Source: Glaciimonas soli
Lineage (GTDB): Bacteria; Pseudomonadota; Gammaproteobacteria; Burkholderiales; Burkholderiaceae_D
Length of the DNA stretch: 64,000 nt
Direction: 5' to 3'
NCBI RefSeq assembly: GCF_009497155.1
Contig: NZ_WINI01000007.1
Span: 627,137 to 691,136, forward strand
In this document: piece after piece, positions 59,912 to 64,000 of the stretch
Layout of the letters: each line of letters opens with the position of its first letter
Numbering within the stretch: position 1 is the first letter of the stretch
Program-made: the position numbers and the translations under genes
Notes under the pieces: model-generated
What the model saw: the letters and a program-made list of their open reading frames with translations, nothing else
What the model was told of the DNA's origin: nothing
Database searches by the model: none

Positions 59912-60525
59912 TTGGCGCTATTTTTTGGATTGTTATCTTTGCTAGCATCATAACGCACAGCATCTTGCCTATGGCGCTGCCAATTGAGTGCGTATCGTGC
60001 TGTTAACTGAGGATTTTTACGCACGATCAGGACATTTTCGGCGTTAGAGTGTTGTGCGGCCCACGTAAAATTAAAGCTACCGGTAATTAACACCGGATCC
60101 GTTGTGCTCGGATCAATCACGATAATCTTGTTATGGGCGTTTTGATATTTGGTTTCCAGCCAGACCGGAATTCCTGCAGTTGCAAGCACTGCGGCCTTAG
60201 CGTATCCCCCACTTTTGATTTGTTTGCCGTCCATTAAGACTTGTACGTCAACACCACGCCCCTTGGCCGACAATAATGCTGAAGCGATCTTCCCATTGGT
60301 CAGTAAATACGCCTGCACAAAAACCTGCTGCTTAGCCCCAGCCAGCGCCGACAATATCGCACCTTCGATGTTGTCCCACGGAGAAAATAACGCTTGCAGT
60401 GTTCCGGTTGCCGCCTGCGGTGGCGCAGGCGCATCAAAGGCATATCCCTGTGAGGCGACCAGAGAAAGCGCTGCAATTATCACTTTTAAGGCAGTGCGGT
60501 GCGTCACAGGAAAAACACGGAACAT
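59908..60525 (-). CDS. Secreted phospholipase D-like nuclease (single HKD motif)
   Basis: A 205-residue PLD superfamily protein with an N-terminal signal peptide (cleaved near QGYAFDAPAPP). The single HKD motif is His131, Lys133 and Asp138 in NAHNKIIVIDPS, followed by ITGSFNFTWAAQHSNAEN. This matches the Nuc-type endonucleases that act as homodimers in the periplasm or outside the cell. It overlaps the MscS gene by four bases, so the two are co-translated; the functional link is unclear. Confidence 0.9.
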   Translation of the reverse strand: MFRVFPVTHRTALKVIIAALSLVASQGYAFDAPAPPQAATGTLQALFSPWDNIEGAILSALAGAKQQVFVQAYLLTNGKIASALLSAKGRGVDVQVLMDGKQIKSGGYAKAAVLATAGIPVWLETKYQNAHNKIIVIDPSTTDPVLITGSFNFTWAAQHSNAENVLIVRKNPQLTARYALNWQRHRQDAVRYDASKDNNPKNSAK

Positions 60526-60555
60526 CGCTATCCTTTTGCTTGAACTAATGTGTTC

Positions 60556-61809
60556 CTATTTACGCACGAAAACCGCGGCAAAAAACCCATCCGTTTGATG
60601 CAGATGCGGCAGTAACTTAAGATAGTCCTGCATTTCCAGATCGATTTTTTGCTCAGCCAATACATCCTTCATCGGTACTAATGAAAAGTCTTCGTGATTT
60701 GCGAGGAATTGCGCTGCAATGGCTTCATTTTCTTCATCTAGCAAGCTACAGGTGCCGTACACCAAACGACCACCAGATTTCACCAGGCGCGCTGCGCTCG
60801 ACAAAATCGCGATCTGTTTCGCATTCATTTCAGTCACCGCATCTGGCGTTTGACGCCATTTCACATCGGGATTACGGCGCAAGGTCCCTAAGCCGCTGCA
60901 CGGTGCGTCGACCAATACACGATCAATTTTTCCCGCCAAACGCTTCACTTTCCCATCGTTTTCATGCGCAATCAACACCGGGTGAATATTCGATAAGCCG
61001 CTACGCGCCATCCGCGGTTTCAATTTGGCCAAACGCTTTTCGGAAACGTCGAAAGCATACAAACGCCCCGTGTTACGCATAGTCGCGCCCAAAGCCAGCG
61101 TCTTACCTCCAGCACCGGCGCAAAAATCGACGACCATTTCACCACGTTTAGCGCCGACAATTTGCGCCAGCAATTGACTTCCTTCATCCTGCACTTCAAT
61201 TGCACCGTCCTTAAATAATGGCAGGTTTTGCAAAGATGGCTTTTTCAATACCCGCAAACCCAATGGCGCATACGGCGTTGGTTCACAGAGTATTGGCGCT
61301 TCTGCCAAAGTTGCAATCACTTCATCGCGGGTCGCCTTCAAGGAATTGACACGCAGATCTAGCGGCGCTGGCGTGTTTAAGGCTTCAGCCAATTTCATCG
61401 CCTGCTCTTCTCCATCACGTTCAACTAATTTGTCGAATAACCATTTCGGCAAATTGGCACGCATTGCGGCTGGTAACAAAGAACGATCAATTGCGGTGAC
61501 GCGATTTAACCACTCTGTCTCTTCTTCGGTCAAACCACCTAAAGAGTCAACACCGACCGCATCAGCCAAACCCAACAAGGTCATACGACGCATAGGCGAG
61601 CCATTGCCCGATTCGGCAAAATTGGTATACACAGATTTATTTCGCAGCAAGCCGTACACAGCTTCGGCGATCACTCCTCGTTCGCGCGCGCCTAGCCTAG
61701 GATGATCTCGGAAATAACGCGACAAAGTGACGTCAGCCGGACCGGTAAATCGTAAAATTTCGCGCAATACTTCTTCGGTGTAACCGATGATCGCTGGAGG
61801 CAATCTCAT
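60556..61809 (-). CDS. rsmB: RsmB/NOP family rRNA cytosine-5 methyltransferase
   Basis: A 417-residue SAM-dependent m5C methyltransferase, most likely acting on 16S rRNA C967. The N-terminal NusB-like part (about residues 15-140) includes RYFRDHPRLGARERGVIAEAVYGLLR. The catalytic domain has VDFCAGAGGKTLALGA, LVDAPCSGLGTLRRNPDVKW with the PCSG cysteine, and GTCSLLDEENE with the TC nucleophile. One of the structured elements lies 90 bases upstream. The PLD gene begins 30 bases downstream. Confidence 0.92.
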   Translation of the reverse strand: MRLPPAIIGYTEEVLREILRFTGPADVTLSRYFRDHPRLGARERGVIAEAVYGLLRNKSVYTNFAESGNGSPMRRMTLLGLADAVGVDSLGGLTEEETEWLNRVTAIDRSLLPAAMRANLPKWLFDKLVERDGEEQAMKLAEALNTPAPLDLRVNSLKATRDEVIATLAEAPILCEPTPYAPLGLRVLKKPSLQNLPLFKDGAIEVQDEGSQLLAQIVGAKRGEMVVDFCAGAGGKTLALGATMRNTGRLYAFDVSEKRLAKLKPRMARSGLSNIHPVLIAHENDGKVKRLAGKIDRVLVDAPCSGLGTLRRNPDVKWRQTPDAVTEMNAKQIAILSSAARLVKSGGRLVYGTCSLLDEENEAIAAQFLANHEDFSLVPMKDVLAEQKIDLEMQDYLKLLPHLHQTDGFFAAVFVRK

Positions 61810-61898
61810 GATAAATCTTTCTTTAAAGACGCTTTCTTAACTTTTCAAGGAAGCGCGTGGTGCTACAAATGATGTGTGGAATGCTGTCAAGTAAGGCC

Positions 61899-61973
61899 GC
61901 ATAACTGTGAAAATCACACCGGCCCAAGCCATACAGCTGTAAGGCAGGAGAAACGATGTAGAAACAGTTATAC
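61899..61973. repeat. Structured interspersed element, copy 4 (75 nt, degenerate)
   Basis: GCATAACTGT and ACAGTTATAC pair with one mismatch. The middle has CATAC-AGCT-GTAAGGCAGGAGAAACGATG, aligning with the centre of copies 1-3. It lies upstream of rsmB, in the same orientation as the other copies. Confidence 0.5.
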
Positions 61974-61981
61974 CAACCTAC

Positions 61982-62587
61982 TTACTGGTGATGACGTACG
62001 CAACCATCAACTATGCGCAAACGTCCTTCGATAAACCAGCGCACAGCGAGTGGGTATATCTTATGCTCTTCAACCAAAATTCTTGCCGCTAACGTCGCCT
62101 CTGTATCGTCATCAAATACGGGGACAACAGCTTGCGACACAATCGGGCCATGATCCAGATCGGGAGTGACAAAGTGCACCGTCGCACCATGCACCTTAAC
62201 GCCGGCTGCTAGCGCCTGGCGATGTGTCGCTAACCCAGTAAAACTTGGCAGCAATGACGGGTGAATATTGAGCATGCGCCCCGCGTAGTGCAACACGAAT
62301 GGCGCAGTCAAAATCCGCATGAATCCTGCCAGCACAACGCAATCCGGCATATAACGATCAATTTCGACCTGTAATGCCGCATCGAATTGCGCACGATCAG
62401 GATAGTCTTTATTTGACACAACTGAAGTAGGAATGCCTAGTCTAGCGGCAAAAGTTAAGCCTTCGGCATCGGCTTTGTTGCTAATGACCGCGGCGATACG
62501 GACTGGCCACTGCTCGGCTTGTGCGGCGCGGACAATGGCTTGCATATTGCTTCCATGTCCAGAAATCAGGATAACGATGCTTTTCAT
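61982..62587 (-). CDS. purN: Phosphoribosylglycinamide formyltransferase
   Basis: Transfers a formyl group from 10-formyltetrahydrofolate to GAR in purine synthesis. About 201 residues, family length. The N-terminal ISGHGSNMQAIV and the catalytic set Asn-His-Asp are visible in MLNIHPSLLPSF, GATVHFVTPDLDHGPIVSQ. Start 62587 (MKSIVILISGHGSN) is more canonical than 62596. Ribosome site is weak at both. Confidence 0.94.
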   Translation of the reverse strand: MKSIVILISGHGSNMQAIVRAAQAEQWPVRIAAVISNKADAEGLTFAARLGIPTSVVSNKDYPDRAQFDAALQVEIDRYMPDCVVLAGFMRILTAPFVLHYAGRMLNIHPSLLPSFTGLATHRQALAAGVKVHGATVHFVTPDLDHGPIVSQAVVPVFDDDTEATLAARILVEEHKIYPLAVRWFIEGRLRIVDGCVRHHQ

Positions 62588-62687
62588 GGCGCGCATTGTA
62601 CCTGTTGCACTACGACTTAATCAAAAACGGCATCAAAATAAAGCCGTTCTATATAGTGGCAAAACAACAATCAAGGAAAAATTGTTG

Positions 62688-63086
62688 TTATTGAAATGAA
62701 TAAAAAACACGAAAAGCGACTTTCTTTTCCGCCCAAAAATCGGCGCTGTCGCGAAATACGTCAAGCAGGATTTCCCGCGCTTCTTTATCGCATTTGGGAG
62801 TATTCGGCAATTGCTCCAGAACCACGATGAATCCCGGTTGCGGCCCGGCTTTATAGGTTAAATCAGTGAGGCAATCGGCTAAAGCATCAAAATTCTTGCC
62901 AAAATATTTCGGGAAATGAAATGCTTGGGCAATGCATGCCAGCACTTGTTGTTTAGTCGTTGCTTCTGCGCAGTGCACATAGAGGAAATGCTGCCCAAGT
63001 CGCGCAGCTTCTGCCTGCAAGTCAGACACGCGAAAGGCGCGGATGGACTGCACTACATTGGGCGGCACGGTTTTAAACAAACTCAT
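62688..63086 (-). CDS. Barstar family ribonuclease inhibitor
   Basis: A 132-residue barstar-like protein. The longer frame up to 63281 is rejected; ATG 63086 (MSLFKTVPPNVVQSI) has a GAGGAA upstream. The barstar core is AFHFPKYFGKNFDALADCLTDL (about residues 70-92), whose aspartate and glutamate face the RNase active site, followed by GFIVVLEQL and the C-terminal helix. It follows the barnase-like RNase gene by 94 bases and should neutralise any RNase left in the cytoplasm. Confidence 0.9.
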   Translation of the reverse strand: MSLFKTVPPNVVQSIRAFRVSDLQAEAARLGQHFLYVHCAEATTKQQVLACIAQAFHFPKYFGKNFDALADCLTDLTYKAGPQPGFIVVLEQLPNTPKCDKEAREILLDVFRDSADFWAEKKVAFRVFYSFQ

Positions 63087-63180
63087 TTTTTCCTCAGCTT
63101 GGACTATGATGGATTGCGGCTGTTTGGGAGCTTCATTTCCCGGCATATTTTCCTGCCCTATCACTCTTTTTACACTTCCG

Positions 63181-63609
63181 TCATTCCTGGATGCGCCTGA
63201 AAGTCTCATAATGATTGTCAGTATAGTAATATTCGCCAGATGAACCAATTGCCCCGCCTGAAATAATACGGCGTGCACCACGATTTCTGCTGCGCGGTGT
63301 TTTTACGGTGAATTCGTGATAATACCCGCGCTTTTGTTTAGGTAAAAGCCCTTCGTAATTACCAAAGACAGCGCCATCTTTCGCGTACGGAAATGGGCCA
63401 CCTTGCTTAATCAACATTAACGTCTGTTGCGCCTGCGGAGGAAGTTGATCTACTGAAATTGTATCTGACGGCGACGCACTCCGCGCCAATACCTGCATTG
63501 ATAACAACAATCCAACAAAAAATAGCAAACAATAACGCGTTACAGCTGCGTGCCAACTGGGCGCAATAACCTGGCGCATTATTTTTTGCTTATTAGTATG
63601 ACTTATCAT
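63181..63609 (-). CDS. Secreted barnase-type ribonuclease (N1/T1 family)
   Basis: A 142-residue protein (or 132 from the methionine at 63579) with a signal peptide (CLLFFVGLLLSMQVLARSAS). The mature domain has the full barnase catalytic set: Glu99 in YYHEFTV, the arginine pair Arg113-Arg114 in GARRII, and His133 in YYTDNHYETFRRI. It would cleave RNA after guanine outside the cytoplasm. The barstar gene lies directly downstream in the same direction. Confidence 0.9.
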   Translation of the reverse strand: MISHTNKQKIMRQVIAPSWHAAVTRYCLLFFVGLLLSMQVLARSASPSDTISVDQLPPQAQQTLMLIKQGGPFPYAKDGAVFGNYEGLLPKQKRGYYHEFTVKTPRSRNRGARRIISGGAIGSSGEYYYTDNHYETFRRIQE

Positions 63610-63745
63610 TTGTTCAGACTAAGTATGTTGATGGCATAGAGTAACGTGTTGCTGAAAATGAATCAACTATTGCAATAGATTGCGTCTCCCAATAGGTAGT
63701 TGGCACCAACTTTACCGATTCTCTGATTGTGTTTTTTAATAACAT

Positions 63746-64000
63746 TTATTCGGCAAAGAAGTCCACCACATTCTGCCTGCGAGCAAAAGTATCTTTTTGC
63801 CCCATCGCAATCAGCTCTCGCGTATAACAAGACTCAAACAACAAATACGACGCCAATGCCGCACCACGCACTTCGCTCGCCCCTAACCCGCCCAACAGCG
63901 CTTTGATCGGTTTCGGCAAACTATCAAGATGGCGACCAGCCACATCATCAATGTGCTCTGATGGTGAAATGATCAGCATCTCTACCGGTCTTAATGTTGA
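63746..64000 (-). CDS. Patatin-like phospholipase, C-terminal part (partial)
   Basis: The frame runs past the end of the window (codons start at 64000). The visible 84 residues, including VEMLIISPSEHIDDVAGRHLDSLPKPIKALLGGLGASEVRGAALASYLLFESCYTRELIAMGQKDTFARRQ, match the C-terminal region of bacterial patatin-like phospholipases of the RssA type. The catalytic Ser and Asp would lie outside the window. Confidence 0.75.
   Translation of the reverse strand, partial: STLRPVEMLIISPSEHIDDVAGRHLDSLPKPIKALLGGLGASEVRGAALASYLLFESCYTRELIAMGQKDTFARRQNVVDFFAE

Noticed and set aside
63087-63281. Barstar ORF extended by 65 residues upstream
   Set aside because: The extension overlaps the end of the RNase gene and is not barstar-like; ATG 63086 has a ribosome site and starts the domain correctly.

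Overview
The window looks like chromosomal DNA of a betaproteobacterium in the order Burkholderiales, most like the Oxalobacteraceae (Herminiimonas, Glaciimonas, Collimonas or Undibacterium type). The evidence is gene order: ilvB-ilvH-ilvC followed by psd, pssA and leuA; an ECF sigma gene followed by DUF3619, DUF3106 and RDD genes; pyrG-kdsA-eno-ftsB; and radC-rpmB-rpmG-desaturase. Genus is inference. There is no phage, transposase, integrase or CRISPR array, and I saw no tRNA or rRNA gene.

Layout. 1-507: end of a haem-copper oxidase operon. 768-5377: central carbon genes (gap, a GNAT acetyltransferase, tkt) and rsmE. 5446-12442: a divergent catabolic island with GntP permease, RidA, D-aminoacylase, RpiR regulator, PLP D-amino-acid dehydratase-like enzyme and ketodeoxygluconate-type kinase. 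12522-13766: chaC and a secreted histidine-rich peptide. 13838-23817: branched-chain amino acid and phospholipid genes on the minus strand, interrupted by kbp, a lipoprotein, a SIMPL protein and a K+ channel. 24410-29320: sigma factor module, DUF455, gamma carbonic anhydrase and hslO. 29378-34075: pyrG-kdsA-eno-ftsB. 34421-45204: MFS exporter, folE, and a five-gene RND efflux plus two-component operon. 45246-49068: gene remnants, 4.5S RNA, ubiD and a lytic transglycosylase. 49151-52883: branched-chain amino acid ABC transporter without its binding protein. 53077-57194: ispH with two tiny downstream ORFs, fkpB, radC, rpmB, rpmG and a decayed DUF4019 gene. 57195-64000: desaturase, MscS channel, PLD nuclease, rsmB, purN, a barnase/barstar pair and the end of a patatin gene.

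Most interesting points. (1) The 5.4-12.4 kb island could form a complete route from N-acetyl-D-glucosaminate, or another N-acyl-D-amino acid, to a phosphorylated 2-keto-3-deoxy sugar acid. A HexR-like palindrome sits in its divergent promoter. (2) A structured element of about 83 nt occurs four times, each time just upstream of a minus-strand gene. Its outer stem is kept by paired base changes. (3) The 3' end of ilvC is duplicated 148 bp downstream. (4) The RND operon promoter carries a near-perfect CusR-type box although the pump is of the drug (HAE) type. (5) Two small ORFs, one with a strong ribosome site, lie between ispH and a terminator.

All product calls come from reading translated sequence and motifs; no database search was run.
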